Positions 27,907 through 40,109 of a stretch of 64,000 bases of DNA are shown one piece after another. Position numbers and translations under genes: made by a program. The stretch covers positions 248,001 through 312,000 of the forward strand of contig JABSSW010000051.1 of NCBI GenBank assembly GCA_018902385.1. The letters run 5' to 3'. Numbering within the stretch: the first letter of the stretch is position 1; every line of letters starts with the position of its first letter. The notes beneath the pieces are model-generated. The model was not told the origin of the DNA, did no database searches, and saw only the letters and a list, made by a program, of their open reading frames with translations. The DNA is from Physcia stellaris (lineage: Eukaryota > Ascomycota > Lecanoromycetes > Caliciales > Physciaceae).

Positions 27907-30183
27907 ATGGCCGACACAGATGGCACAACCCTGCAGCTGGCGGATCTCTTGCGGCACCCCGAGGACCTTGACAAGATACCGTTCCTGAAGTCGGAATTCT
28001 TGCGCAAGAAATCTGCTGTGGATGGTCAGCTCAAAGCGGGGCTCAAAGAGCAATTAGAGATTACGCAAAATGGGATAAGCTCGATCAGTAACGGGCAGAG
28101 AGTCGTGAACCAGATCAAAGAGGAGATGATAAAAATCGATAAGCTCTGTGCTGAAGCCCAAAATATGATTCATGACTTTCCCAATATCAATCTGGTTTCC
28201 CAGGTGCACAGGAATTTCTCTCAGGTCGAGAGCATGAAGTCAAACATTGAGTCCTTTGATGCGCGACTGAAAGATCTAGAACACCTTCTACGAGATGACG
28301 CTGAGGATATTCAGAACCAACCGAATCTGTTGAATTTACATTATGGGCTCACCAAGTTACGCAATATACGGGATGAGGCCATGGACCAAATCAAAAGGGC
28401 CTCTGATACTTCGCTAGAGAAGACACTAGAGGACCATTTTACCCGGCTAGACGATGTAGTGGAATGGTTTGATGAGCATTTTGGTACAGCTTGTATGAAT
28501 CTGATTCCACTGGTACAAGCTGACAACAAGGGTATGGTGGTTCGCTTGGCGTTAGTCATAGAAGAGGAAGAGAAAAGCGACAAGAAGGTCAAGGCGCTAC
28601 AAGATGCTCAAAGAGAATACAAGGATCTCGCCTCCCGGTTGAAATCGATTGCGGGTGGGCCGAAGCAACTGAGAGGCTACAAGGAGAAATTTCTTGAGGC
28701 GATCAAGCTTTACGCTCAAAAGCAGTTTGACGACATTGAAGAAGACTTTCAGGAGGCGCCAGACAAGCTTGCTAAGCATTTGAAGTGGTTTTTCAACGAT
28801 CTCTTTGCCGTAAAGAAGGGTATGGTGAGCTTAATGCCCAAGAAATGGCGGATATTTAAAACATATACCAATATTTATCATCACCTGATGCACGACTGGC
28901 TCGTAAAACACCTTGATGACCCTGATATTCTACCTCCGCAGATGCTAGGTATCATCGAGTGGAGCGAGCAATACTACAAAAAGATGGCCAAGCTTGATTG
29001 GAGCCCTGCAGATCTACAGCCTCATGTCATTGAGGATAGAGAAAGCGAGCTCATCCGGGATTATCGCCAATTGATCGTGAAATCGGTTGATGAATGGATG
29101 GCAAGGATGTTTGCAGCAGATAAGGCAGCCTTCGTCGATCGCAACCCCGATAGCTTAGATACCAATGAGAATGGCTACTTCCGGACCAAGACTCTGAGCG
29201 ATATGTGGCGAATGTTACGGGAGCAGACGCTGTTCGCAGGCAATTCGGGTAGAGCAGATGTGGTGGAAGGTGTCATTGATGCTATGTTCATTGCATTGAA
29301 ATCGCGGCAAAGTCAATGGGAGAAAATGGTCGACGAGGAGTCAGCTAAGTACATAAACCCTTCGGCCGATCCAGAAGGTCTCCAGCTTCTTCAAGACTGG
29401 CTAGTAGCCACAGCAAATGACCAGATAAGTTGCATAGACGACAATGAGGAGGCAGGCCAGCTGAGCTATCTCACCCGCTTTCAACGAGAGTTCGAGGGGT
29501 TGGTCTCCCCTAAGTACATCAAACACGCCCACACGGAGCTTGAAATCCTTCGAGACGGCTTTGTGGATCTTGGCACCCACTGCATTTCAGTTTTTGTGTC
29601 CCTAATCTTCAAGATCGACTTCAGATCTACTATTACGGAGTTTTTCACACCTAAGTGGTACTCTGAGTATGGGATGAAGCGTATTACAACAACGTTCGAT
29701 GACTACATCGGTGACTACTCCAAAGTTCTCCACAACAGTCTATTGGATATTCTGGTCGAGGAGCTCTCGGACGAGCTACTCGTTGCTTATCTATCCTCTG
29801 TCCGCAACAAAGGTGCTAAATTCCGAAGAACGGATCCTTTCACAGAGAAATTCAAAGATGACGTTCTGACTGCCTTTGAGTTCTTCCAGAGTCTCGGTCA
29901 ACGAGAAGACATAGCTCCCATTTCAGTTGAATTTGTAACCATCAAGCAGAAATGGCGAGTTGTTGATTATCTGGTGAGGATGTTGGAGTCTGACAAGCAC
30001 GCCGTCGCTGCGGTCTACGAAGCGTTCAAGCGAGAGTACTGGGACCTTCAGATGACGTGGGTTGAGAGCGCGTTGAGGACGCGCGATGATTACGACCGAG
30101 CAACTATAAATGCCGTCAAGGCCAAAGCAGGGGAAACGTACGCGGAGAGAGGTCCAGAGACTATCATGGGTAAGGTCAAGTGA
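27907..30183 (+). CDS. SEC6: Exocyst complex subunit Sec6
   Basis: An intronless gene of 758 residues, the normal length for fungal Sec6/EXOC3. I chose the ATG at 27907 (context TCAATGG, protein MADTDGTTLQLADLLRHPED). The N-terminal part is a long amphipathic helix region (about residues 30-140) typical of exocyst rods. The C-terminal Sec6 region carries EYGMKRITTTFDDYIGDY and WRVVDYLVRMLESD, characteristic of the family. The protein is part of the eight-subunit tether that docks secretory vesicles at the plasma membrane at hyphal tips and septa. No frameshift or internal stop is seen. Confidence 0.95.
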   Translation: MADTDGTTLQLADLLRHPEDLDKIPFLKSEFLRKKSAVDGQLKAGLKEQLEITQNGISSISNGQRVVNQIKEEMIKIDKLCAEAQNMIHDFPNINLVSQVHRNFSQVESMKSNIESFDARLKDLEHLLRDDAEDIQNQPNLLNLHYGLTKLRNIRDEAMDQIKRASDTSLEKTLEDHFTRLDDVVEWFDEHFGTACMNLIPLVQADNKGMVVRLALVIEEEEKSDKKVKALQDAQREYKDLASRLKSIAGGPKQLRGYKEKFLEAIKLYAQKQFDDIEEDFQEAPDKLAKHLKWFFNDLFAVKKGMVSLMPKKWRIFKTYTNIYHHLMHDWLVKHLDDPDILPPQMLGIIEWSEQYYKKMAKLDWSPADLQPHVIEDRESELIRDYRQLIVKSVDEWMARMFAADKAAFVDRNPDSLDTNENGYFRTKTLSDMWRMLREQTLFAGNSGRADVVEGVIDAMFIALKSRQSQWEKMVDEESAKYINPSADPEGLQLLQDWLVATANDQISCIDDNEEAGQLSYLTRFQREFEGLVSPKYIKHAHTELEILRDGFVDLGTHCISVFVSLIFKIDFRSTITEFFTPKWYSEYGMKRITTTFDDYIGDYSKVLHNSLLDILVEELSDELLVAYLSSVRNKGAKFRRTDPFTEKFKDDVLTAFEFFQSLGQREDIAPISVEFVTIKQKWRVVDYLVRMLESDKHAVAAVYEAFKREYWDLQMTWVESALRTRDDYDRATINAVKAKAGETYAERGPETIMGKVK

Positions 30184-30860
30184 ACGCTAGAAGCTGCGGA
30201 CTAGAAAATCTAGCCATGATATTGGTGCTTAGTTGGGACCAAACAAGTCACACAACTCAAATTCCGCCTTCTTGGACCATGAAGCCACCGCACGGAGCTT
30301 TAACGCGATCCTAGGTCTGACTTCCTCGCACGAGACTCCCTGATTGCTTCAGAGCTTTTGGAAGACTTGCCATAGTTACGATTTCTTGCTATACTCCAGC
30401 AAGCCGTGGTAGAAGTGGCCGCAATTCCTGAGCTTCACCACTTGGACACCAAGGGGAGCCACGTCCAGGAAAGGCAGGGTTGAGAGTAAATCGATACCAC
30501 TAGCTTGAGGGCAATGTCCTATTCCAGCAGGGACCAAATATGTGTACTGCAACGTCATGTAGCAGGGGCGGACTCGGTGCAAGCCCAATTGTTGGCACTT
30601 CTTTCTGATACGCTGCTATTGCTCAAGACATACAGTGGCAGCGTGTACCGAGAATCAAACTCGCAGAAATGTCGCTACCACCATACACCAAGCAGACCAA
30701 ATTTAATGGTCTCAATTATGGGAGATTGGCGAACAAATAGCGCTCCGGTTGGGCTTTTCGTAAATCGCTCAGAGGACATATGAGACGTGACGCAGGTCTC
30801 TGGCCTTCCTTCAAACCATGTACTCATTAGTAGCGTCATCTCACCGTGGCACTTTTCCAA
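30184..30860. other. Convergent 3' region SEC6 / RRP12
   Basis: 677 bp between two stop codons of converging genes. It holds both 3' untranslated regions. No extra gene is supported. Confidence 0.5.
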
Positions 30861-33800
30861 TCATCGCCCACCAGAACCGAAGCTCTTTCTGTCTTTACCC
30901 TTCCGCTCGCCACCCTTCATTACCCTCCCACCCCTGACCTTGGCCACCCCCAAACCTCTCCTCTGCGCTTTAGGATCACTCTTCTTCCCATTCAACCCAC
31001 CTCTTCCGCTAACGCCTCTACCTCTCTGCGCGCCATTTGACCCAGTACCAAATTTAACCGCTTTCACGGGCCTCTCCGGTCTCGAACCCTGCTCATCATC
31101 AACATCCATCGCGTCCCCACCCGTCCTCTTATCCCGCTTATTACTGAATTTTAATCGGCCACCTCTCCCTCTTTGTACCGCGTCTCGGCCTTTGATAGCA
31201 TCTACGTAGGCATTTATCCCGCCTTCTAGGCTGATCTCACCGTTGTTCGCATTGCCTTCTGAGTCGAGCACCATAGGGTCGTCATCATCGTCCGAGTCCA
31301 TCCCAATGACGAGCTTGCCATCAATATTGACTTTACCTTTCTTAGGAGCAGGCGGCGCCTTCCCTCGGAGGGGTCTCGAAGATGAGATGTTGCCAAGTGC
31401 TTTGCGATCGAGAAGGTCGAGTGGAGAATCTTCGTCTTCCATGATGTACCTCCTCCCGCCCTTGTCTCCGTGCTTCTCTGCGTCACTGGCATTGCTCCCC
31501 TCGTCTTCTTCGTCAGAATCAGAATAGACAGCAGCATCGTACTCGCTCTCGAAGGCGCTCTTTCTCATCCTGATTCTTTCCTTCTCCCCAGCTCCGTTCG
31601 CAGTACCTTCGCTCTTCTTCCGCTTGGCACGGTCCTTCGCCTTCCGGATATTAGCCAAGAACTTGCGATCTCCCTCTGGCGTCCACTTCTCGATCTCCGC
31701 ATACCCGAAGCGTCGGATCGCGCGCTCGAGGATATGTTTGATTTTGGCACGAAACTGGGCTTTATGTTCTCTACTCCAAGACATAAGCCCAGGGAGCAGG
31801 GTACTCAGTCGCGGCTGCACAATAGATGTTGGAAGGGAGATGATAGCTACTTTGACAAAGCCAAGCACGGATCGGACAATTTCGCGCGAGGCAGAGGTCA
31901 AGAACAGGCTGATAGTTTCGAGCATGTCTTCAACCGTAGCTTGCAACAACTTGCTGTGGAAGTCGTAGAGGATACGTGTTAGTGCGGTCACAGATGCGGA
32001 GACCATGTGTGGCGTACTTCCAACAAGGCCTGCACTGACCATTGTAAAGAATTCTTCCAGGCTGGCCGCGACATCGGGAGCAGAGGAATCCATGTGTGGG
32101 ATCTTGGACTGGGCAATGGAGCCACCTGCGGACATTTTGGTCGCCATGAGAACGAGAAGGTCGAATGCAGCTGTTCGAGCTTTTTCATTAACCTCCTTCG
32201 CTGAGATGACAACCTCGGATAAGATGGAAGGGATGAAGTGGAGATCAGAAGTGGAAAGATGGGTAACAACCGTAGCGATGGCGGAGAGACGGTCGTGACG
32301 GCACGGAGGGGTGGATGATGAAGCGGTCGAAAGCAAGAGGGACTGAAGCTCGGTGTTGCGCTCTTGTAGTGCGAGAACGCCAGTTGGAGACGTTGCCAGA
32401 CGAGGAATGAGTTTGTAAGCCTTTTTCTGAAGTTGTGGATCAGACGATTGGGGGAGTATGAGTGCTGCGAGTGAGAACAAAGTTGGGTATGTGGGCCGTG
32501 GTAAGTAAATAGACATTGTGACGACAAGGTCCATGAGAGTGTGCGACTGCGGGGGCATTTTCTTGGATGCTGGCTGCTTCTGTTTCTGCTTCGAAGCCTG
32601 GGTTTGTGATGTCGCCTCTGCGAGAGAAGTTTCCAGGAGGGTGGTGACGCGTGTGAAGGTCTCGGAGATTTCGTTGGATGGGGTAATACTTAGGAAGGCA
32701 CTGATACATTGGAGGATATGGCCGCGGTATTGAGGAAGGGTTTGACCGTAAACATTGAAGAGGACGGACAGAAAGTTGCTGGCGAAAGAGGAGAGATGAT
32801 CGAGGTTCTTTTGCGCATCAGCCTTGTCCATTCGTTGCTGGAGGAAGATATCAGAAGCAGACACCTCAAGCGAAAGCATTTCCTGATTGGATTCCACCAA
32901 GATCTGGAGCGATTTGCAGACATCCACTCTGAGCTCTGTCTGCTTATACAATACATTCGACAACAGCTCCGCGAAACCTTGATCGAAAGCGACAATCAAA
33001 TCGAGAGGTAAAGAACAGTATCCTGGAAGCAAGGCCCATGTTTGCTGTACCAAAGTCTCAAAAATCTTGATCTGCACTGTCTTCTCTGTGTCACCGTGAT
33101 CAAGAACTCTCTGAAACATCGTTTCACTTAGGGGAACAAATTCTGATTTGAAATGTGCAAGGTTTGTATTCGTAACATGATCTCGTAAAACGGGAAGTAA
33201 CCAAGCTCGACCCGGCTGCCCAGCCTTTGGAAAGGCAAGATTCAATGGCAGAAGTCGTAATACCGCTTCCGGACCCATTGCTTCTATAGCTTTTCCAAGG
33301 ACAGCATCAGCTTCCTTCTTACCGTTGAACGATTCATTGCCCCGAAGCTCGCCGATTGTCTGGACAATATCATCTGCTACAGATACGCTTCTCCATTTCA
33401 ATGCTACGAAGAATGCAGAGATGACATTGAAGACCTCCATCCAGGCCGCCTGATATGTTACGCTTAGCAGGACTGTCGCCAATTTCCCAAGCTTCTCGAG
33501 TGTCTTCTCGTCATCAATTGAAGGCTTGAGAATCGCGTTGTCCGGGATGCAGTTAACGAGCAACGAAATCAGACACTCCGAAGCCGATATTCGAATATTG
33601 TGCGATGATGAAGCGAGGAAACTACATATCGACTCGAACAGCTCTGGAAGCTTTTGAAATGTTTCTGCCGGCTCGATCTGTGCTGAAACATCATAACCCC
33701 TTGAGATCACAGCTATCCAGGGTGGCAACAGCTGAGAATCGTTCTGTGATGGGCGAAGCTCTAAAATGGCTTCCATTAACCGCGGCAGCTTTGACGATGA

Positions 33801-34689
33801 GGACTCATCCACCATTTTGGCAAACATTAGTTCAAAAATCTCAAATGCGGCCATCGTTAGGTATTCGTTATTAGATTTTGATATATTCATGAGCGTTTCA
33901 CATAGAGGCTCTATTTTCTTACTAGGCCAACCGCTGGATCCACTAGCAATCGTTTTAACAAGCTGCAAGGCATGCATGAGGCTGGGCGCATTAATATCGT
34001 CCTGTTTGTGGCCCTTGGCTTTCCTCTTCTTGGCTATCTGTACTGCCAACATGTCGCTGAGACCCCTCAAAGCCGTCTCGGCGCACGCATCAGAAGCCGG
34101 GTGATCTATGGCGGGACTTGGAGGTGGACTCTTAAGAACACATTCAATGGCATCCTGTGCTCGCTTCCGCACTTTCGGTCTATGATCGACTGCAAGCGTC
34201 AGCAGACCTGCCAGAGCTCTTCTGGGTCCAATTTGCCCGGGAGGCAGAGCCCATGCTGCAGAGTCCTGGGCCACTAGAAGCGACTCAAGACAGCCAATTG
34301 ACGACCGCAACAATGGTGCTTCAATATCTGTATGAGTAAGGGTAGGCGCAAGACTGGTGAGTATCTGAGAGAACTTTGACCGTAGCAGAGCGACAGGAAC
34401 ATGAGTTGTGACGACGTCGAGCAGATACACGACGGAGGTCGCGAGTTCTTTATTGATGATTCCTCGCGACGAGGAAATGGATTGACTTAGCAAGGCTAGA
34501 AGCGCAGCGAAATATGCTGTTGGAGTAAAATCGCACTTTTGATCCTTCAGCGTATCCTCTACAGCCGAGAGTACTACAGCTGTCTATGCAAAAATTAGAT
34601 TTTTCGATGGGCACGGCTCGCAGACGTACTTCTCGCTGATTCTGAAGTTTTGGCGACCGTATTTTCTCCAGCTTTTCGGTCAACGTCAT
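30861..34689 (-). CDS. RRP12: Ribosome biogenesis/export factor Rrp12 (NUC173 domain)
   Basis: Two exons on the minus strand (34630-34689 and 30861-34583) give 1260 residues. Exon 1 codes for MTLTEKLEKIRSPKLQNQRE. The 46-nt intron ends at GCATAG, and splicing there gives TAVVLSAVEDTLKDQKCDFT in phase. The long second exon is HEAT-repeat-like, with ATSVVYLLDVVTTHVP, LRSKFSQILTSL and the NUC173 region around the middle. The C-terminal 250 residues are highly charged: runs of Asp/Glu with Ser, then Arg/Gly/Lys-rich nucleolar-type sequence ending GKDRKSFGSGGR. Rrp12 acts in pre-40S and pre-60S maturation and nuclear export. Length agrees with the family. Confidence 0.95.
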
Positions 34690-35064
34690 ATTGTGCCAGG
34701 ATCCTTGGTATTCAGTCCTTGTTCACATATTTTTGCCGTTCTGAACAAGTGACGATGTAGGGTTTATTTGCCCTTTGCGAGCTCCAGGCTTTCCTGTCCC
34801 CGTACCGTGATAAGCGATAAGATATAGAACTAACCCTAAGTCAGCCTTAGCGTAGGGGGACCTTGCGAGATTCCACGTGATTCGAGATCCATCTTAAGAG
34901 CCTTATCCATACCGACATGATACTAACTGAATCAAAGCATGGAATCACAACAGGACTTTGTCAAATTGAGTTTTATTTGCTCCTCGTTGTGCTACTTCAG
35001 TTGACTACCTACAACTGGTGAAGCGACAGTGGCACGAATACAAAGACTCAGAGTAAATCTCTGC
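34690..35064. other. Spacer between RRP12 and the KGG-repeat gene
   Basis: 375 bp between two minus-strand genes, holding the RRP12 promoter and the 3' end of the KGG gene. No specific element was seen. Confidence 0.45.
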
Positions 35065-35408
35065 CTACTCTGAAGAGCCACCACTTAATCCTCCCTTCCG
35101 ACCAGCTTCCTTGGCTGCCTCACTGCCCTTCTCGAAAGATCCGCTGGAGGCCTGCCCACCCATGGATGCAATTTCTTTCTTTTCAAGAGGTCAATGCTAG
35201 ACTTAACATCTCCACTGGCGTTGGGACTAACCTGCTTGTCTGGATCCATACTGGGAAACCCTCCCTGATGGTTACTTGCTCCACCTTTCTGAGCGATGTT
35301 CTGGACCTCCTCCTGTCATATTGTAAGTGGTCAACACGGACGATAGAACCAGTAACCACCAATCTTGGGTCGGTTTGCAAAGTTGCCGGGGTTATCTTTG
35401 CCAGACAT
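35065..35408 (-). CDS. Small KGG-repeat stress protein with a non-canonical splice donor
   Basis: Three exons on the minus strand (35364-35408, 35232-35312, 35065-35178) give 79 residues starting MSGKDNPGNFANRPK. Two to three copies of the KGG hydrophilic repeat follow (EVQNIAQKGG, EIASMGGQASSGSFEKGSEAAKEAGRKGG in two pieces). Such proteins (GsiB-like, related to fungal conidiation/stress proteins) are highly hydrophilic and accumulate under desiccation or during sporulation. The function is protective and not enzymatic. The second intron (35179-35231) is canonical. The first would have to begin directly after codon 15, but the sequence there is ATTGGT, not GT. All other GT sites before the next stop are in the wrong phase for every nearby acceptor. 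The gene is therefore either mis-spliced or uses an AT-AG type junction. Confidence 0.75.
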
Positions 35409-36065
35409 GGTTCAGGTATTATATATCATAATAGAGTCTTTTTTTGTGACTTTTGTGGATGCTTACAAGGCTTGGAGCTTAACAGAGAAATGAATACAAG
35501 TGCGCTATACTTATAGACATATTCATTCCACACCCCGCTGGACTGACGTAAAGTAATGATGATGTAAGGTGAGGGCGCATCATCGACGTCCAAGCGTAGG
35601 GATCCAAGGGTGACGGCCTTGGACTAGCTTTATTCTGCAACTTAGCAACATGCGAAACTGATTCCATAATGTTGATTTGCGCCAGTGAAAGCCGATCCGG
35701 GACTACATCACTAAGGTACATTCCGGTCTGTTGCCTTGTGAGTTCAAAACGCAGATCGTAAGGTAGATCAGTCCTCAGGTTCCGATGCGGAATGGTGGCT
35801 GTGGGTGGTTTCGGGGTCACGTCCAGGATATAAGCGGAACAATTGCCTTTCGCTTATTCCATGATCGGGTAAACCGTGGCGTGCGGGGCCTAGCATCTTT
35901 CCGTAAGCCCTCTAGGGTCATGGGATACGAGAAGATGCAATCAATGGCCACTGGAAAGCCTAGTGATAGCTTTGCAAGATGACCACGATCAATCTCTTGA
36001 CACAGCTCGTAGTCTTCCCAAAATCAGGTCACAACCAGGTGGTTGAGAATACGAGGACCATTTGT
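35409..36065. promoter_or_regulatory. Upstream region of the KGG-repeat gene and 3' region of the TMEM115-like gene
   Basis: 657 bp between two minus-strand genes. AT-rich TATATAT-like sequence lies close to the KGG start codon at about 35417-35430. No convincing stress-response element could be assigned. Confidence 0.35.
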
Positions 36066-37176
36066 CTAGCTGCCCTCGACACCTGCGCCGCTGTGAGCGG
36101 ACTCGGAGGAGATCGGGTTTGGTGGTTGAGGGGCAGCAGGTCCTTGGTGTTCAGAAGGCCTGTTGGCAGATGCAGCGTGAAGCCGCTGATCCAGGACTTT
36201 GAGAGCCAAAGCTCTGCGACGTTCGGCTTCTTCCCTCTTGCCAAGACCGCCTCGCCTGTTGATCGGCTCCAGAAGGCTGGGCAGCTCGCTCTCGCCCCTA
36301 GCTATAGCTTGCTCATTGCTAGTCTCGATCTCCTCGGCGGAGAAAGGGGTACAGACCTGTAAAGCTACGAGGGCGTTGTAGATGCTGTCTGCAAATATGG
36401 CGATGGCCGGTTGAACAGCATCAGGCCAGAAGGAGGCGAAGGCGAATGTCTCCGAAGCGTCCCCTCGTATTCCGTTTCCTCCGGTAGAGGTGCTTGACAA
36501 GTCTGGCTGCTTCTTGTAGAATCGTAGATATGTCCAACTTGTCAGAAAACCTAGCCATGCTAAAACCAGTGCAGTGTCTGTTCCAACAACGATTCCTGAA
36601 ACTGTATTCGCAGCGAGGAAGATTGCAGGGAAGTGCTTGACGCGAATCTTGATGATTCCTTTCAGTATGGTGACCGTATGCTCGGGGACTAACTGCTTGA
36701 ATGCAACAAGGAAGGCGCCTTGGAGGGCAACGGATCCTTGGATGGTTGCCCACCTGTTACAAAGTCAAATTTTGACGAAACTATTGTTTAGAACAGGTGA
36801 CTCACGCTTGCTCATCTTCCCTAGTAATCGCAAACCATAGAACGTAAAGTAAAGATGCGACGAAATTGGGAAGCAGCGTCACGACGAGGACAAATTTTCC
36901 GAACTCCTTGGAGCCCCATGCGCGCTCCAGGTACTTACCACCAAAGAGTATGGTGGCACCAGCTACAAGCAAAGTAATCACGTTCTGCTCAGCAAATGTA
37001 GCGGTAAAATAGACCCAGGGATAGAAGAGCGACCATTGGGGAATCAGAGCCAGGAAGTCTGGACCACCTTTGGTCGGCCAGAGCTCAAAACGGGCTACTT
37101 GGAAGACCAGTGAGATGACAATGGCGAGAGCCAGAAGAATCCTCGTGAGCGGCGGGATGTTAATGCGCAGGTGCAT
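36066..37176 (-). CDS. TMEM115/DUF1751 rhomboid-like integral membrane protein
   Basis: Two exons on the minus strand (36806-37176 and 36066-36753) give 352 residues. The start MHLRINIPPLTRILLALAIV leads into the first of about six hydrophobic segments (ITLLVAGATILFGGKYLERAWGS, VLVVTLLPNFVASLLYVLWFAI, AANTVSGIVVGTDTALVLAWLGFLTSW). The GGKYLERAWGS segment is typical of this eukaryotic family, which has the rhomboid fold but no protease active site. TMEM115 works at the Golgi with the COG complex in retrograde traffic; yeast YOL107W is a relative. The C-terminal 120 residues are soluble, Ala/Glu/Pro-rich and variable. The 52-nt intron is canonical. No catalytic Ser/His pair was seen, as expected. 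Confidence 0.85.
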
Positions 37177-37987
37177 CGCGGACAATGGAGTAATAAGGCA
37201 GGTTAACAATGACGGTGGAGATTCCAGGCGTACGGAGTATGGAGTAAGTAAAGTACATCTCAGGGCATACGGTACGGACAACAAGGCTGAACTGCTAGCG
37301 CCAACCTAGCTGGAGATCTGCCAAAAGTCCTGTTCGGGATTGGCGCACTGGTCTGCCCGACACAACAAACCGTGGGACCAATCGATTGATGGGAAAAGGG
37401 CTGTCACACTTCTTTTGCAGATTAGCGTTTTCTATGTGCCGTTGGGGTGATACCTGATACCTCCACCCCAAGCTCGTGTGTCCTGTCCTGTCCTCGTACC
37501 TGGTTCTCACAGTAGCCCACACAGTCACAACGCTTCCCTCAACTCTTCCACGCACCTTGACCCAAGGTGACCGCTTGAGTTGCGCCCAGGCCTCAATCAT
37601 TCTTGCGCCGCCACAAACGCGTGGACAACATCGACAAGGTTACCGACCGTCATCAGCCTCCACCCACAACGGGTCTGTGGCCTTCATAGGCCAATCGATA
37701 GGACGCCATATCCAGGGATCGCGCGCATCATTTGCAGCAGCCTCGGGAGCACTATTTTAGTCTTTAAACGCTCCCCCATGTAATGTATCCACTGGCCCAC
37801 TTGCCTCAAGCTGCCATTTACAACACACAACCTGCCACTGCATGACATCGCGAACCCCCGATCCAGATCCCTCACTCACTGCTCCACACCCTGGCCGCCT
37901 CTTTCGACTCAACTTACCATTACCTCTATCACATCACAGTCATCGTGAATTCGTCTCGCATGCCGTCTCGTTGTTAAGCTTCTCATC
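37177..37987. promoter_or_regulatory. Divergent promoter region of the TMEM115-like gene and SIF2
   Basis: 811 bp between two start codons on opposite strands. The right part (about 37840-37985) is pyrimidine-rich, a typical leader. No gene and no defined binding site were found. Confidence 0.5.
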
Positions 37988-40109
37988 ATGCCGCCAATTG
38001 GTGATACGCTGACGGCAGACCAACTGAACTATCTGATCTGGAGGTATGCTCCCCAAGTCACCGTGGCCACCTCGAGTGATCGGCCAAATGAACTAATGAC
38101 GTGGCATCCCAAGGTACCTTCAAGAACAAGGTATGTGATGAGATTGGCTCTTCCAAGTCAACAAGATCATGGAAGAACCTCAAGAGATCTAATTGACCGT
38201 ACTCAAGGCCAGGGCAAAGCCGCTGCGACTTTGCAGCGCGACTGGCGAAATGGAGAAGATCCCGATAGACTGCCCTTTGCGACTACCATCACTCGTCATG
38301 CCTTGATCAGACTAGTGCATAAAGGGCTCCGGTATTATGACCATGAGCAGGCAGTTATCCAGAAGCAGGTACGTCCTTAATTTCGTGCTTGCAATTAACA
38401 TGAAAGCTCAGATTTGGTAGCGAAACATCAAAGCGACACCATTTTTTCAGGTAAATCCAGAGCAAGCGACTTCAACAGGTCAAGATATCAGCGAAGATGA
38501 AGCTACGAGCAAATCACAGATAACCCCGCCAGCCCGCAAACATGGTCGAGAAAGCACAGCAAACGGCCTTGGTCTTGATATACCGACTTCAGCGCCAGCC
38601 GCCAAGCGAGTCCGCCGCAGCCAGGGACCCGAAAGCGCGACTAATGGCGACTACATCGACAGCGAGCAAAACGGCGACCGTGTCCATGACGGGTTCCCAG
38701 TACCTGAGCCAGTCTCACCGTCGCACTCGCCTGGGCCGGAAGATGAGAAAAGCGACGTGGAGATGGACGATGGCCATGCGCCCGAACAGGCTCGCATGAC
38801 GCCCACCCTGACGAATGGGCACAGCGTTGGTGTTCAAAGCGACAAGGTTACCGAGCTAGGCCCTGAAACGACCCTGCTTACTGTTCCAGACGGGAAGCAC
38901 GTGATGCACACCGCTTGGAACCCGCAAGATCCATCCGTCTTGGCAGTCGCTGGCGACGCGCTTTGCCGCATCTGGAACATTGCCAAACGTCCCCAGTTAT
39001 CCGATGATCCTCACAAAAGGGATTTCTATGATCTGTTGGAGCCCTCCGAGACGGCCTTGGTAACCACGATCGCTTGGAGTCCCAATGGTGAGGTCCTGGC
39101 AGTGGCGACCAAAGGCACTCAAAAGGGATCCTTCGTGCAAATTGGTCTCGTCTCACTCTTCAGCAAGCGAGGGACCTCCATCGACGAGCAGCCTTACACC
39201 GAGGATGGAATCATCAGCTTCAAGTGGAATCCATCCAGTAGACTACTACTTGGCATCATTTCTTCGGGGGCTGCTGAAAGTACACTGGTTATCTGGGACG
39301 TAGAGAACCCTGAAGCTAAATCGTACTTCAAGCTGGATGGCATTGTCCGAGATGCCGCATGGACTGACAACGATCGTTTTACGATCTGCGGGCATAACAT
39401 GATTGGCTATTACAGTTTCGACGGGCAACAGATAAGCCTAATACGTGATCGTGCCGAGGAAGAGCCAAAGCATAGATGGAGTCACATACGGTTCGATCAC
39501 ACAACAATGACGACAGCAGTCGCCGCCGAAGACGAGTCAGTGTTGGCAATTATCAGCTCTTCCGATGAGCTACTCACCACTTTTGCACACGAGGAAGAGA
39601 TCACAGCGCTGGAGTACAGGCCTATCCCTAATCCTCTGTCGCTGTCCCCCTCATCACCTTGTCTTCTTGCAACCTCCGCTCTTGATGGGAAAATCAAGCT
39701 TTGGGACGCCCAGAATCCTTTCAATATCATTACTACCCTCGAGCTCGGAAAAGAGACGCCTCCCATGGCCGTCAGCTTTACACCTGACGGGTGTTTCGTA
39801 GCTGCAGCACACTGGAACAAGATTCTGATCTGGAACCCAGAGTACTCCAACACACCGAAAGCTATTTGGAAAGGCGATCTAGGACACTGGCAGCCCGTCA
39901 CAAATGGACTTGACCGAGACAGTGGGATCGGCGAGGAAGATGAGCAATTACCACAGCATTGTCTAAGCTGGGATGCTGACGGACGCAAGTTGGCCTATGG
40001 ATTAAAAAACCAAGTTAGTCTTCGGTCGTACCCCTTTGAAAGGTCATTCAAGCGCTAACGCTTTGTAAAGGTGGCAATATTAAATCTACGATCCTCATCA
40101 AACCGCTGA
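37988..40109 (+). CDS. SIF2: LisH/WD40 co-repressor subunit of the TBL1/Sif2 type (Set3 complex)
   Basis: Five exons (37988-38043, 38114-38130, 38208-38368, 38451-40013, 40071-40109) give 611 residues. The N-terminal LisH motif (ADQLNYLIWRYLQEQG) is assembled from three exons, one of only 17 nt. A variable acidic linker with a basic patch (AAKRVRRSQ) follows. The last 370 residues form a WD40 propeller with HTAWNPQDPSVLAVAGDALCRIWNI, TTIAWSPNGEVLAVATKG, LATSALDGKIKLWDAQ and AAAHWNKILIWN. The last exon of 13 codons completes the final blade as GLKNQVAILNLRSSSNR; reading through its intron would give an out-of-family tail. Relatives anchor NCoR/SMRT-type or Set3 histone deacetylase complexes in the nucleus, where LisH mediates tetramerisation. 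Confidence 0.92.

Noticed and set aside
40014-40070. Open frame continuing to a stop at 40058 as the SIF2 C-terminus
   Set aside because: A canonical intron with a GCTAAC branch site removes it and restores the last WD40 strand with a 13-codon exon.
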